A DNA stretch of 64,000 nucleotides from NCBI GenBank assembly GCA_900469345.1, contig UBWZ01000002.1, forward strand, positions 224,849 to 288,848. Reading direction: 5' to 3'. Position numbers and translations under genes: made by a program. The notes under the pieces are model-generated. The model was given only the letters and a program-made list of their open reading frames with translations. It searched no databases and was not told the origin of the DNA. Origin of the DNA: Hyphomicrobiales bacterium. GTDB taxonomy: Bacteria > Pseudomonadota > Alphaproteobacteria > Rhizobiales > Rhizobiaceae. Shown here one piece after another: positions 29,560 through 40,319 of the stretch; positions within the stretch are counted from its first letter, which is position 1, and each line of letters begins with the position of its first letter.

Positions 29560-30222
29560 GTGCGCACGGCCGACACCAGCCTTGCCCCCGGCCAAGCGCA
29601 ACGCATGGACCGGATGTACCGCTACCAGCGGCATATCTACGACTTGACCCGCAAATACTACCTGCTTGGCCGCGACGAGGCGATCGATGGGCTCGACCTG
29701 TCGCCGCACGAGACGCTGCTTGAGGTCGGCTGCGGAACGGGTCGCAACCTGCTCTTGGCGCATCGCCGCTTTCCGGGCGGCAATCTTTACGGCCTCGACA
29801 TCTCCGCCAAGATGCTGGCGAGCGCCCGGGCAAATTTCCGGGGCCTCGCCCGTCAGCCCGTCCTGCAGGTCGGTGACGCGACGGGCTTCCGGGCAGAGGA
29901 TTTCGGCCTGCCGGGTTTCGACCGCATCCTCATCTCATACGCGCTCTCCATGATCCCGGACTGGGAAAAGGCGATCGATTCGGCGCTGGCCGCCCTGGTG
30001 CCGGGCGGCTCGCTGCACATCGTCGACTTCGGCCAGCAAGAACACCTGCCTCTATGGTTCGCCGGCATGCTGCGCGGCTGGCTCGCTCGCTTCCACGTGA
30101 CCCCACGCGCAGCCTTGGCACAGGTGCTGGAGAGCCGGCTTGAGGCGGCCGGAGCGGACATGATCTTCCATGAGATCGGTCGCGGCTACGCCTGGCACGC
30201 CATCATCAAACGAAGACGCTAG
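29560..30222 (+). CDS. btaB: BtaB, diacylglyceryl-homoserine N-methyltransferase
   Basis: BtaB methylates diacylglyceryl homoserine three times with SAM to give DGTS, which replaces phospholipids under phosphate limitation. The 220-aa class I methyltransferase has motif I LLEVGCGTGRN, motif II-like NLYGLDISAKML, and LVPGGSLHIVDFG. YRYQRHIYDLTRKYYLLGRD near the start is typical of BtaB. It starts at GTG 29560, 3 nt after btaA, so the two form an operon. It is cytoplasmic or membrane-peripheral. Confidence 0.92.
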   Translation: MRTADTSLAPGQAQRMDRMYRYQRHIYDLTRKYYLLGRDEAIDGLDLSPHETLLEVGCGTGRNLLLAHRRFPGGNLYGLDISAKMLASARANFRGLARQPVLQVGDATGFRAEDFGLPGFDRILISYALSMIPDWEKAIDSALAALVPGGSLHIVDFGQQEHLPLWFAGMLRGWLARFHVTPRAALAQVLESRLEAAGADMIFHEIGRGYAWHAIIKRRR

Positions 30223-30361
30223 ACAATCCCGGTGACGCGGCGAGAAATTCTGGCTTGCCCTAACCGTTTTTTTACGCCGTTATGGTGAAAAAGGAGTTCA
30301 TGCCTCTTCCGTCGACCTGCGGGCTCGGAGGCTTCCTGCATCGGCATCATGCGAGACCTTC

Positions 30362-31252
30362 ATGACACGGCTCCTCCTGGTTCTTCTGTCGATCGCCACG
30401 CTCGCAACGGCATGCACCTCCACCAACTACGACCTGATGAAGACCTCCTCCATCGGCCGCACCAAGTTCAAGGACAACGATCCGCAGGACTTCGGCAAGG
30501 ACCATCCCGGCCGTCACGAGATCCACGGTATCGACCTGTCCAAATGGAACGGCAACGACATCGACTGGCCAACCGTCAAGCGCTCGGGCGTCTCCTTCGT
30601 GTTCATCAAGGCCACGGAGGGCAAGGACCGCATCGATCCGACGTTCCAGCAGAACTGGCGCAGCGCCGCCAATGTCGGCATTCCCTACGCGCCCTATCAT
30701 TTCTACTATTTCTGCTCGACGCCGGACGAACAGGCCGACTGGTTCATTGCCAACGTGCCGAAGGCCTCGATGCAACTTCCCCCGGTTCTCGACGTCGAGT
30801 GGAACCACGCCTCCAAGACGTGCAAGGCGCGGCCTGATCCTGAGACCGTGCGCGCCTCGATGAAGCGCTTCATGGACCGGCTCGAGGCCTATTACGGCAA
30901 GCGCCCGATCATCTACACCTCGGTCGATTTCCATCGCGACAACCTGGTGGGCGCCTTCAACGATCATCACTTCTGGGTCCGGTCCGTTGCCGCCCACCCG
31001 GCCAAGATCTATCCCGATCGGCGCTGGGTGTTCTGGCAGTACACGGCGACAGGCGTCGTCCCGGGCCTCAAGGGCCAGACCGACATCAACGTCTTTTCCG
31101 GCTCAGCCAAGAACTGGAATGCCTGGGTCGCGGCGGTCAGCCGCCCGGCACCGACTGCGATAGCGTCGGCGGAGCCACTGCCGGTTCCGGCGCAGTCGCA
31201 GTCCGGAACGCTCGCCTATGCGCAATTGCCGCCCGGCCAGATCGACCAGTAG
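30362..31252 (+). CDS. GH25 muramidase, lipoprotein
   Basis: The 296-aa protein has a lipoprotein signal (LATAC; Cys about residue 18) and a glycoside hydrolase 25 domain. HGIDLSKWNG carries the first acidic residue, FVFIKATEGKD and YHFYYF follow, and PPVLDVEWN holds the catalytic Asp/Glu pair. WQYTATGVVPGL and TDINVF close the barrel. It should cut the MurNAc-GlcNAc bond of peptidoglycan. The C-terminal 45 residues are Pro/Ala-rich and without family. The gene has its own 139-bp leader after btaB and lies next to an MltB-like transglycosylase. Confidence 0.9.
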   Translation: MTRLLLVLLSIATLATACTSTNYDLMKTSSIGRTKFKDNDPQDFGKDHPGRHEIHGIDLSKWNGNDIDWPTVKRSGVSFVFIKATEGKDRIDPTFQQNWRSAANVGIPYAPYHFYYFCSTPDEQADWFIANVPKASMQLPPVLDVEWNHASKTCKARPDPETVRASMKRFMDRLEAYYGKRPIIYTSVDFHRDNLVGAFNDHHFWVRSVAAHPAKIYPDRRWVFWQYTATGVVPGLKGQTDINVFSGSAKNWNAWVAAVSRPAPTAIASAEPLPVPAQSQSGTLAYAQLPPGQIDQ

Positions 31253-31365
31253 GCGGCTGGCCTTATCGCCCTTGTTGCGATAAAAGCGGGCTGGTTTGCT
31301 CCTGGCCGGTCTCAGCCTGGCGGTTCGAGCAGGCTGCTGACCGCACAATGACGCTAGGATCCTCG

Positions 31366-32568
31366 ATGCCCTCCACCTTTCTCAATCGCCTTGCCTATGG
31401 TTGCCTCCTGACCGCTGCTCTGTCGTCGACCGCTATGGCGCAAGCCCCTGCGGCTGCCTGTGGCGGCGATCTCGCTGCCTTCCTGCAGGGCGTCAAGACC
31501 GAGGCGATGGCAAACGGCGTACCCGCCGATGCAGCCGACCGCGCTCTCGAAGGCGGGCAGATCGATCCCAAGGTTCTCGCCCGGGATCGCGCCCAGGGCG
31601 TGTTCCGCCAGACCTTCACCGAATTTTCGCAGCGTACGGTCAGCCAGGCACGCCTCGATATCGGCCGCCAGAAGATGAAGCAGCTTGGCGACGTGTTCGC
31701 ACGCGCCGAAAAGGAATTCGGGGTAGCACCCGGCATCATCACCGCCTTCTGGGCCATGGAAACCGATTTCGGCGCCGTCCAGGGCGATTTCAACACCCGC
31801 AACGCACTGGTAACGATGGCGCATGATTGCCGCCGTCCCGAGCTTTTCCGCCCGCAGCTGATCGCGCTGACCGAAATGGTCCAGCACGGCGATCTGACGC
31901 CGGCGACCAACACCGGCGCCTGGGCCGGCGAAATCGGCCAGGTCCAGATGCTGCCGAAGGACATTATCGAGCACGGCGTCGACGGCGATGGCGACGGCCA
32001 TATCAACGTCAAGGCTAGCGCGCCGGATGCGATCCTGACGGCTGCCAAATTTATCCAGAGCATGGGCTTCAAGGCCGGACAGCCGTGGATGCAGGAAGTC
32101 AGCCTGCCGGAAAACCTGCCCTTTGAGAAGAGTGGCCTCGGCAACGAGATCCCGGCCAGCCAGTGGTTCGGCCTCGGCGTCACGCCGCGTGACGGCAACA
32201 CCCAGTTCGGCGATCTCCCGGCGGCGCTCGTGCTGCCGCAGGGCCGCAAGGGTCCTGCCTTCCTCACCTACCCCAACTTCAACATCTACCTGCAGTGGAA
32301 CCAGTCCTTCATCTACACGACGTCGGCGGCCTATTTTGCCACCCGCCTGTCCGGCGCCCCGCCCTACCAGAAGGGCACGCCCGAGGCTGGCCTCGACGAC
32401 ACCGCGATGAAGGCGCTGCAGACCAAGCTCGAGCAACTCGGCCACGATATCGGCAAGGTCGACGGCATTCTTGGATCCGGCACGCGTGTCGCCGTCCAGA
32501 AGGAACAGCAGCGGCTCGGCATGGCGGCCGACGGATGGCCGACCCAGGCCCTGCTCTCGGCTCTCTGA
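31366..32568 (+). CDS. MltB-type lytic murein transglycosylase
   Basis: The 400-aa secreted protein has a signal peptide ending at AMAQA, a GH103/MltB domain with the catalytic Glu in AFWAMETDFGA, the EIGQVQMLPKDIIEHG and DGDGDGHINV segments, and a C-terminal PG_binding_1 domain (LQTKLEQLGHDIGKVDGILG). It cleaves glycan strands to anhydro-muropeptides in the periplasm. ATG at 31366 has AGGA six nt upstream; an in-frame ATG at 31348 would add six residues. It stands apart from the flanking genes by about 100 bp on each side. Confidence 0.9.
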   Translation: MPSTFLNRLAYGCLLTAALSSTAMAQAPAAACGGDLAAFLQGVKTEAMANGVPADAADRALEGGQIDPKVLARDRAQGVFRQTFTEFSQRTVSQARLDIGRQKMKQLGDVFARAEKEFGVAPGIITAFWAMETDFGAVQGDFNTRNALVTMAHDCRRPELFRPQLIALTEMVQHGDLTPATNTGAWAGEIGQVQMLPKDIIEHGVDGDGDGHINVKASAPDAILTAAKFIQSMGFKAGQPWMQEVSLPENLPFEKSGLGNEIPASQWFGLGVTPRDGNTQFGDLPAALVLPQGRKGPAFLTYPNFNIYLQWNQSFIYTTSAAYFATRLSGAPPYQKGTPEAGLDDTAMKALQTKLEQLGHDIGKVDGILGSGTRVAVQKEQQRLGMAADGWPTQALLSAL

Positions 32569-32668
32569 GCCGCAAGGACGCTGAAGCTGCCGCCACCTGC
32601 AACTTTCGGGTGGCGGCCCGGCCGGCACGACGTTTAAGGCTGCTGCTGCGCATTCGTGAGAGCCCCCA

Positions 32669-33574
32669 ATGACCGCCGCAAGCCAAGCCAGACCCGCAGT
32701 GACCGAGTGGTTGCTCCTCTTCCTTCTCGGCCTTCTCTGGGGCGGCTCGTTTTTCTTCGCCCGCATCGCGGTCGCCGAGGTCCCACCCTTCACACTCGTC
32801 TTCTTCCGTCTGTTCCTGGCAGCGCTCGCCCTGCACATCTACCTGCGCGGACGCATGGCTCTCTATCCGCTGCTCGCCCAGCACTGGCGGTCCTTCGCTC
32901 TGATGGGCCTCATCAACAACGCCCTTCCCCACACGCTGATCTTCTTCGGCCAGACCCAGATCGGCGCCGGCCTGGCTGCCATCCTCAACGCCACGACGCC
33001 GATCTTCACCGTGCTGATCGCCCATCGCTTCACGGAGGACGAAAAGCTGACGACGGCCAAGATTGTGGGCTGCCTGCTCGGCCTTGCCGGCACGGCGGTG
33101 CTGATCGGGCCCGGCGTCTTCACCTCCACGTCCGCGCCACTCTGGGCGCTCTTGCTGCCGCTCTGCGCCGCGCTCTCCTACGGTTTTGCGGGCACCTATG
33201 CGAAACGCTTCCGGGGTCTTCCGGCGCCGGTCACCGCAACCGGCCAGCTGACCGCATCGTCGACGATGATGCTGCCGGTCATGCTGATCGCCGACCGCCC
33301 CTGGACGCTCGCCTTTCCCTCGCCGACTGCCGCAGCAGCAATCCTCGCACTGGCACTGCTCTCAACGGCACTCGGCTACCTGCTCTATTTCCGGATCATT
33401 GCGGTCTCGGGCGCGACCTATGCGTCGCTGGTGACGCTTCTGGTGCCACCGAGCGCCATCCTGCTTGGCGCGATCTTTCTCGGGGAGCGCCTGGGGTTTG
33501 GTGAGCTGACCGGAATGGCGCTGATCGGCCTTGGGCTTCTCGTGCTCAACGGGATGCTGACGATTCGTCGCTGA
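32669..33574 (+). CDS. DMT-superfamily transporter with two EamA domains
   Basis: The 301-aa protein has ten predicted helices in two EamA repeats: LLLFLLGLLWGGSFFFARI opens the first, and LLPLCAALSYGFAGTYAKR the second, which ends SAILLGAIFLGERL. DMT proteins of this type export amino acids, nucleobases or metabolites; the substrate is unknown. It is plus-strand and monocistronic by appearance, with 258 bp to the next small gene. Confidence 0.85.
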   Translation: MTAASQARPAVTEWLLLFLLGLLWGGSFFFARIAVAEVPPFTLVFFRLFLAALALHIYLRGRMALYPLLAQHWRSFALMGLINNALPHTLIFFGQTQIGAGLAAILNATTPIFTVLIAHRFTEDEKLTTAKIVGCLLGLAGTAVLIGPGVFTSTSAPLWALLLPLCAALSYGFAGTYAKRFRGLPAPVTATGQLTASSTMMLPVMLIADRPWTLAFPSPTAAAAILALALLSTALGYLLYFRIIAVSGATYASLVTLLVPPSAILLGAIFLGERLGFGELTGMALIGLGLLVLNGMLTIRR

Positions 33575-33784
33575 CCGAGGCTTTGCGCAATCGCAATTGT
33601 GTCACCGATCGGCACGCGGAGATGGTCCGGCAACCGTTTCCCGTTAACCGATTGCCACAACAATTTAAGAAGTTTTTACCGCCGCGTGTGCAGGGCACAC
33701 CTGCTGGGAACGTTGAGTTGTTGCGCCAGACAACGGGCGGCACAGCGTTTCCATGCTGCATCGCATCCCATTATCGGCGTTGCA

Positions 33785-33807
33785 ATTGTGACGGATGGCG
33801 TCACAAT
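33785..33807. promoter_or_regulatory. Perfect inverted repeat, probable operator
   Basis: ATTGTGACG-GATGG-CGTCACAAT is a perfect 9-bp inverted repeat with a 5-nt centre, 25 bp before the start of a 25-codon gene. The word GCAATTGTG at its left edge recurs at 33593-33601. The half-site spacing does not match the CRP/FNR type (TGTGA-N6-TCACA). No regulator is assigned. Confidence 0.5.
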
Positions 33808-33832
33808 CGCCCGTCAACGCAGGGAGACAGAC

Positions 33833-33910
33833 ATGGGACGTATCTACCCGCTTAATGTCCTGGTAGTCGGTGCAGCGTTCATTTTCGTGGTCACGATGCT
33901 CTTCATCTGA
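33833..33910 (+). CDS. Very small membrane peptide (25 aa)
   Basis: The frame encodes 25 residues: MGRIYPLN, then one hydrophobic helix VLVVGAAFIFVVTMLFI to the end. AGGGAGACAG lies 3-12 nt upstream of ATG 33833 as a good ribosome site, a perfect inverted repeat precedes it, and a rho-independent hairpin follows 47 nt after the stop. Promoter-side signal, ribosome site, single transmembrane helix and terminator together make a real gene likely despite the size. No family is recognised; membrane-active regulator, small accessory subunit or stress peptide are all possible. Confidence 0.6.
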   Translation: MGRIYPLNVLVVGAAFIFVVTMLFI

Positions 33911-33956
33911 CAGACCAGCCAGACACGCATCAGCCACGTCGACAGACATCAGATCA

Positions 33957-33992
33957 AGAGCGCATGCCTCAGGAGGAGCATGCGCTCTTTCT
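33957..33992. terminator. Rho-independent terminator between small peptide gene and metF
   Basis: AGAGCGCATGC (33957-33967) pairs perfectly with GCATGCGCTCT (33978-33988) around a 10-nt loop, followed by TTCT on the plus strand. It ends the 25-codon gene. Because metF stops at 33996 on the minus strand, it probably also serves metF, although the T-run is poorer in that direction. Confidence 0.75.
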
Positions 33993-33995
33993 ACG

Positions 33996-34895
33996 TCAGG
34001 CCGCAGCGCCGACGCCCGCCCGCGCGCCCTGGCTGCGTCCGAGCCGCTCGAGCACGGCCGAGACCAGCGGAGCCCGGTTCATCGTGTAGATGTGAAATTC
34101 GTCGACGCCGCGGCCGATGAGATCGGCGATCTGCTCGGCTGCGATATCCGCCGCCACCTCCGCCCGCCGCTCGGGATCGTCGTCCAGCCCTTCGAACCGT
34201 TTGTCGAGGAAAGCCGGGACGGTCGAGCCGCAGCGGCGTGCAAAACGCTTCAGCTGCGTCAGGTTCTGGATCGGCATGATGCCCGGCACGACTGGTAGGG
34301 TGATGCCGGCTTGGTGCACCTTTTCCATGTAGGCTTCGAAGACATCGTTGTCGAAGAAGAACTGGCTAAGCGCGCGTGTCGCACCGGCGTCCGCCTTGCG
34401 CTTCAGCGTCTCGATATCGGCGGCGAGATCCGGGCTCTCCGGGTGCTTTTCCGGATAGGCGGACACGGAGACATCCATGTCTCCATAGGCAACCAGCATG
34501 CGCACCAGGTCGGAAGTGTCGGAAAAGCCCTGAGGATGCGGTGTGTAGGAGGTGCCCATTCCTCCGGTCGGGTCGCCGCGCAGGGCGACGATGCGCCTGA
34601 CGCCGGCGGCCCGGAACTCCTCCACGACGGCACCGACTTCGTCCCGGCTTGCATCGACGCAGGTGAGATGGGCGGCCGTGTCGAGACCCGCGTCATGGAT
34701 CATCCGGCGCACCGCCGACAACGTCGGCTCCTTGGTCGAACCGCCTGCACCGTAAGTCATCGAAACGAAGTCTGGCTGCCAGACGGAAAGGTCGTCGACC
34801 GCTTCCCAGAGCTGCGTCTCCATCTCGTCGGATTTCGGCGGAAAGAATTCGAACGACAGGTGGAAGGGTCTCGGTCTCGGGCTGCTCTTGTCCAT
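33996..34895 (-). CDS. metF: Methylenetetrahydrofolate reductase
   Basis: MetF reduces 5,10-methylene-THF to 5-methyl-THF with FAD and NADH, supplying the methyl group used by MetH. The 299-aa product has the family start LSFEFFPPKSDEME, FVSMTYGAGGST, AHLTCVDAS, IVALRGDPTGG, and FFFDNDVFEAYM and VPGIMPIQN further on. ATG at 34895 lies 11 nt after the stop of the ArsR-methyltransferase gene, and the frame runs open through that gene without MetF features. The two form an operon; metH lies near the right window edge. Confidence 0.96.
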   Translation of the reverse strand: MDKSSPRPRPFHLSFEFFPPKSDEMETQLWEAVDDLSVWQPDFVSMTYGAGGSTKEPTLSAVRRMIHDAGLDTAAHLTCVDASRDEVGAVVEEFRAAGVRRIVALRGDPTGGMGTSYTPHPQGFSDTSDLVRMLVAYGDMDVSVSAYPEKHPESPDLAADIETLKRKADAGATRALSQFFFDNDVFEAYMEKVHQAGITLPVVPGIMPIQNLTQLKRFARRCGSTVPAFLDKRFEGLDDDPERRAEVAADIAAEQIADLIGRGVDEFHIYTMNRAPLVSAVLERLGRSQGARAGVGAAA

Positions 34896-34906
34896 CTCGG
34901 TTCTCC

Positions 34907-35902
34907 CTAGAGCGCCAACTCGGTTTCGACGGTCGCTGCATCCGCCATCAGCAGGCGGCGGTCGCGGGCAAGCCAGACCGTCACGGTCAGCGATCCCTGG
35001 TCGCCGGGCCCGAGGTCGACGACCTCGTCCACGTCGAGCCCGACCTTGCTCAGCCAGTCGGCCATCAAGGCATGCGAGAAACCCAGCCGCACGTGGGCGT
35101 GGTCGTCGCGCAGGTGCTCCAGCGTGTGCGGCGCAAAGTCGACGATCAGCAGGCGTCCGCCTGGCCGCAGCACGCGGGCAGCCTCGGCAATCGCCAGTTC
35201 CGGCTGATCGAGGAAATGCAGGACCTGATGGATGGTGACGAAATCGAAATCCTGGCCTTCGAGCGGCAGGTTGAGGATGTCCCCGTGCCGAACCGAAGCC
35301 TTGACCACGCCCGCCTTGTCGAGGTTGGAGCGGGCGACGGACAGCATGTCGCGGCTGGCATCGACGCCGATGGCGCGGCGATAGAGCGAGGCCAAGAGCA
35401 GGAGGATCCAACCCGTACCGGTACCGAGATCCAGAAGCGAATCGATCGGACGTGTTCCGATGAGACTGAGCAGCGCCTTCTCGACGGCCTTGTCGCTGAC
35501 ATGCAACCGGCGAAGCTCGTCCCATTCGGAGGCGTTGCGGCTGAAATAGGCCTGCGCCTTTTCCGAGCGAAGCCGCTTGACGGTGCGCAGTCGCTCGCCG
35601 TCCCGCAGCAGCACCGGATCTTCCGTCGACGCCGCCGCGAGCAGGGTGCGCACCAGAGCCGAGGCTTCGCCGTCACGCTTCAGTCGGAAATAGGCCCAGG
35701 CGCCTTCCTGGTAACGCTCGATCAGCGCATCTTCCGCAAGCAGCTTCAGATGGCGCGAGATGCGCGGCTGGGACTGTCCGAGAATGTCGGTAAGATCCGT
35801 GACGGTCAGGTCGCCGGCAGCCAAAAGCGAAAGCAGGCGGAACCGCGTAGGCTCACCCGCTGTCTTCAGCACATCCACCACGACATCCAGGGCCAAACCC
35901 AT
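34907..35902 (-). CDS. ArsR-type regulator fused to a SAM-dependent methyltransferase
   Basis: The 331-aa protein is a fusion. Residues 1-90 form a winged-helix ArsR domain (LKTAGEPTRFRLLSLL, then DILGQSQPRISRHLKLL as recognition helix). From about 110 on there is a class I methyltransferase with motif I SLLDLGTGTGW (about 155-165), IGVDASRDML and LRPGGRLLIVDFAPH. ATG at 35902 is preferred; the upstream TTG at 35923 lies inside the operator. It sits 11 nt upstream of metF. I infer a sensor of SAM or S-adenosylhomocysteine controlling methyl-cycle genes (SahR-like), with the methyltransferase domain acting as ligand-binding or active module. Confidence 0.85.
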   Translation of the reverse strand: MGLALDVVVDVLKTAGEPTRFRLLSLLAAGDLTVTDLTDILGQSQPRISRHLKLLAEDALIERYQEGAWAYFRLKRDGEASALVRTLLAAASTEDPVLLRDGERLRTVKRLRSEKAQAYFSRNASEWDELRRLHVSDKAVEKALLSLIGTRPIDSLLDLGTGTGWILLLLASLYRRAIGVDASRDMLSVARSNLDKAGVVKASVRHGDILNLPLEGQDFDFVTIHQVLHFLDQPELAIAEAARVLRPGGRLLIVDFAPHTLEHLRDDHAHVRLGFSHALMADWLSKVGLDVDEVVDLGPGDQGSLTVTVWLARDRRLLMADAATVETELAL

Positions 35903-35920
35903 CCCGCATCCCTCAATCAA

Positions 35921-35942
35921 CACATAAACATATCTTTATGTG
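35921..35942. promoter_or_regulatory. Perfect palindromic operator of the ArsR-methyltransferase/metF operon
   Basis: CACATAAA-CATATC-TTTATGTG is a perfect 8-bp inverted repeat with a 6-nt AT-rich centre, 19 bp before the chosen start codon. Its shape fits an ArsR-family dimer site, so autoregulation of the regulator-metF operon is likely. Confidence 0.65.
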
Positions 35943-35982
35943 ATTTTCGAAAGTCAGGCAAGAGGGTAGTGTGCAAATGGCA

Positions 35983-36005
35983 AGGGGGCAGATCACCCGC
36001 CCCCT
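35983..36005 (-). terminator. Hairpin downstream of the chemotaxis receptor gene
   Basis: AGGGGGC (35983-35989) and GCCCCCT (35999-36005) pair perfectly around a 9-nt loop, about 48 nt after the receptor stop on the minus strand. The T-run is short (CCTTGCCATTTG), so it is a weak terminator candidate. Confidence 0.4.
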
Positions 36006-36052
36006 CGATCGTGGATCTCTAGCAGGAAAGCTCGCTGGCCTCCAACCGAGAC

Positions 36053-38308
36053 TTAAGCAGCGCGATTACCGGAGAGGCCACGCGACCCGGCCGAATAGCG
36101 CGACTGGCCAGACGGTTCGGCGAGCTTGAAGCCGCTCAGCAGGTCGGCAAGGCTCGCGCTTTCCTGAGCAAGTCCGGCGCCGGCCGCATTCATCTCCTCG
36201 ACCATGGCGGCATTCTGCTGCGTCGCCTGGTCCATGTGGTTGACGGCGGTGTTCACCTGGGCGAGACCGGCCGACTGCTCCTGCGCCGCCGATGCGATCG
36301 CATCCATGTGGCCGTTGACGGTCAGCACCAGCTGGGCGATTTCCGACAGCCCCTCACCCGTATCGTTGACCAGCTTGACGCCTTCGCTGACGGCAACGGC
36401 GGAGTTGCTGATCAGATCCTTGATCTCCTTGGCAGCTTTTGCGGACCGCTGGGCAAGCTCGCGCACTTCCTGGGCAACCACCGCAAAGCCTTTGCCGGCT
36501 TCACCCGCACGTGCGGCCTCGACGCCTGCATTCAGCGCCAGCAGGTTGGTCTGGAAGGCGATCTCGTCGATGACGCCGATGATCTGCCCGATCTGCTTGG
36601 AAGACTGCTCGATGCGCTCCATCGCCGCCACGGCATTGCGCACCACCTTGCCCGAATGGTCGGCGCGGCCACTGGTATCGCGCACCACGTTGCGGGCTTC
36701 AGTCGTACGCTTGGATGTGCCCACCACGTTGGACGTGATCTGCTCCAGCGCGGCCGCCGTCTCTTCCAGCGCCGCAGCCTGCTGCTCGGTGCGCTTGGCA
36801 AGATCGTCGGACGCGTCGGAAATTTCCTTCGATCCGCCGGCAACCGTCGACACCGCCTGACCGACCGACACCAGCGCATTGCGCAACTGGATGACCGAGG
36901 TGTTGAAGTCGTGACGAAGCGTCTCGAACTGCGGCGCCAGCGGCTCCTGGATCTCGCACATCATGTCTCCGGCCGCCAGGCGGCGCAGATTGGCGGCGAG
37001 CGCGCCGGTTGCCTGCGTCAGGCGCAGTTCGGCTTCTTCCTCGGCACGCGCCTGCAGGTCCGCCTTTTCGCGCTCGGCAGCCTTGCGGTTGGTTTCGGCT
37101 TCGGCTTCGAGCGTCTTGTTGCGGATCGCGGCCTCGCGGAAGATTTCCAGCGACGCAGCCATCCGGCCGATTTCATCCTTGCGATCGACAAAAGGAACGG
37201 AAATGTCCGAATTGCCGTGCGCCAGGGTCTGCATGGCGGCGGTCAGCGATCCGATCGGGCCAACGACGCGGCGAACGACGATCAGCAGTCCGGCGATCCC
37301 TACCGCCACCGCAAGGACCAGGATGACGCCGTAAGCGATGACGCTTTCCAGTGCGGCAGCGGCAAGTGAATCAGCCGTCTCGTTGAGCACGACCATCGCC
37401 AGGAGCGCAACATCCGCAATCGTCGCCTGGGCCTTCGTGCTGGCGGCCTGCCAGTCCACCAGGCTGACGCCGGCAACGCCGCCGTTCGATACGGCCTTGA
37501 TGATCGACTTGTGCATGTCGTCGAAGGCGCCTCCGAAGAAGGTCGTATCCGCGGTCGTGAAGGATGCCTTCAGCTTGTCTGCAGTCTTCGGATGGTTGAC
37601 CAGGGTCTTGACCTGCGACCACGCCAACGTGGCGCGGCCGATGCTGGTGGTAAGATCCAGGATGTCTGCCTGCGGCAGGGGCTCGCCGCTTGCGGTCGCC
37701 TTGTTGAGGATGATTGCGGCGGCGCCGACATTCGCCCGCGAAGCCCATGCGCTGGCGCGGATCTGAACAAGATCCATCAGCGAGTTGTCGAGAGAACGGA
37801 TCCCGGCTTCGGTGGCATTCGAAGCCGCTTCGAGATCCGACAGGAAGCCGCCGCCGAAGGACATCAGCTTGGCGCTGACTGCCTTGTCGCGCGCATCGAA
37901 GGCCAGCGCCAACTGACTGTCGACGTCGCGGCGCAGAGAAAGATTGTCGCGGTAGGTGGCGTCGATCTTGACCAGAAGCGGAGCGAGCTGCGCATCGTCC
38001 ACCAGCGCTGCGGCGGCCTTGAGTTCGGCCATCCCCGCATCGACCTTGGCGCGATCGGCAGGGACCATTTCCAGCGTCGCCTTGACCTTGTCGGCCGTCG
38101 CGGTCAGCACGGTGACGCTGTGGCCCCGCTCAAGCCTGTAGTTCAGGAGAACGTCGAAAAGCGCCTTGTCGATCGCCGTTCGGGCCGCAACATTCCGGAA
38201 CTTGCCGTAATCCGAGTAGCTTTGCTGGAGTGACTTTCCAACAATAGCACCCAGGGCGACACTGATGATGAGAAACACCGTAACCAGAATATTCCGGATC
38301 GAAAACAT
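36053..38308 (-). CDS. Methyl-accepting chemotaxis protein
   Basis: The 751-aa receptor has an N-terminal membrane helix ([19 protein letters not shown]), a periplasmic sensor of about 290 residues that is helix-rich and lacks a recognisable Cache fold (a NIT-like four-helix type is possible), a second helix ([20 protein letters not shown]), a HAMP domain ([18 protein letters not shown]) and a long signalling coiled coil. Its hairpin tip reads [20 protein letters not shown], then [19 protein letters not shown]. There is no terminal pentapeptide for CheR tethering. It is monocistronic, with a 270-bp leader. It senses an unknown ligand. Confidence 0.93.
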   Translation of the reverse strand: MFSIRNILVTVFLIISVALGAIVGKSLQQSYSDYGKFRNVAARTAIDKALFDVLLNYRLERGHSVTVLTATADKVKATLEMVPADRAKVDAGMAELKAAAALVDDAQLAPLLVKIDATYRDNLSLRRDVDSQLALAFDARDKAVSAKLMSFGGGFLSDLEAASNATEAGIRSLDNSLMDLVQIRASAWASRANVGAAAIILNKATASGEPLPQADILDLTTSIGRATLAWSQVKTLVNHPKTADKLKASFTTADTTFFGGAFDDMHKSIIKAVSNGGVAGVSLVDWQAASTKAQATIADVALLAMVVLNETADSLAAAALESVIAYGVILVLAVAVGIAGLLIVVRRVVGPIGSLTAAMQTLAHGNSDISVPFVDRKDEIGRMAASLEIFREAAIRNKTLEAEAETNRKAAEREKADLQARAEEEAELRLTQATGALAANLRRLAAGDMMCEIQEPLAPQFETLRHDFNTSVIQLRNALVSVGQAVSTVAGGSKEISDASDDLAKRTEQQAAALEETAAALEQITSNVVGTSKRTTEARNVVRDTSGRADHSGKVVRNAVAAMERIEQSSKQIGQIIGVIDEIAFQTNLLALNAGVEAARAGEAGKGFAVVAQEVRELAQRSAKAAKEIKDLISNSAVAVSEGVKLVNDTGEGLSEIAQLVLTVNGHMDAIASAAQEQSAGLAQVNTAVNHMDQATQQNAAMVEEMNAAGAGLAQESASLADLLSGFKLAEPSGQSRYSAGSRGLSGNRAA

Positions 38309-38510
38309 AAGTCCACCGCCGCAGATGAGGGAATCGTTGCTGCATCTTGGCGACGTTGATGTAAGAAACGATTAATTGTCGCGTTTTTGTGAAATGCGAC
38401 ATTAACCCAAATTTATACTCGGTATTATTCGGGTAGGACGCCGACTATTGGCTGCATCTCCGCGCCGCAACACGAAATGGCTGCATCGGATCTCCCCTGT
38501 TCTCAAACGC

Positions 38511-38540
38511 AATGGGGCCTTCCTTGCGGAAGACCCCATT
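38511..38540 (-). terminator. Hairpin downstream of ettA
   Basis: AATGGGGCCTTCC and GGAAGACCCCATT pair around TTGC with one internal mismatch, about 40 nt after the ettA stop on the minus strand. There is no strong T-run, so it may be a terminator or an RNA 3'-end stabiliser. Confidence 0.5.
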
Positions 38541-38581
38541 CAACATCACTGACATCGTGGCAGAGACTGGAAGGACGTCGT

Positions 38582-40231
<1,650 letters not shown>

Positions 40232-40319
40232 GAATAAGAGTGCTCCGGCCGGAATTTGAGTTTGCCGCTATGTAGGCGAATTGGCTCGCGGGGGCAATGC
40301 GGGAGACGGGAGGAAAGAC

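Noticed and set aside
31354..32838. 494-codon minus-strand open frame
   Set aside because: Shadow of the MltB-type gene, whose catalytic and binding motifs are on the plus strand.
33785..33807. CRP/FNR binding site
   Set aside because: The arms contain TGTGA and TCACA, but the spacer is 9 nt rather than 6, so a CRP-type dimer would not fit.
38361..38375. CtrA-like box (minus strand TTAA-N7-TTAC) upstream of the chemotaxis receptor
   Set aside because: One mismatch in an AT-rich leader and no further support; too weak to list as a feature.
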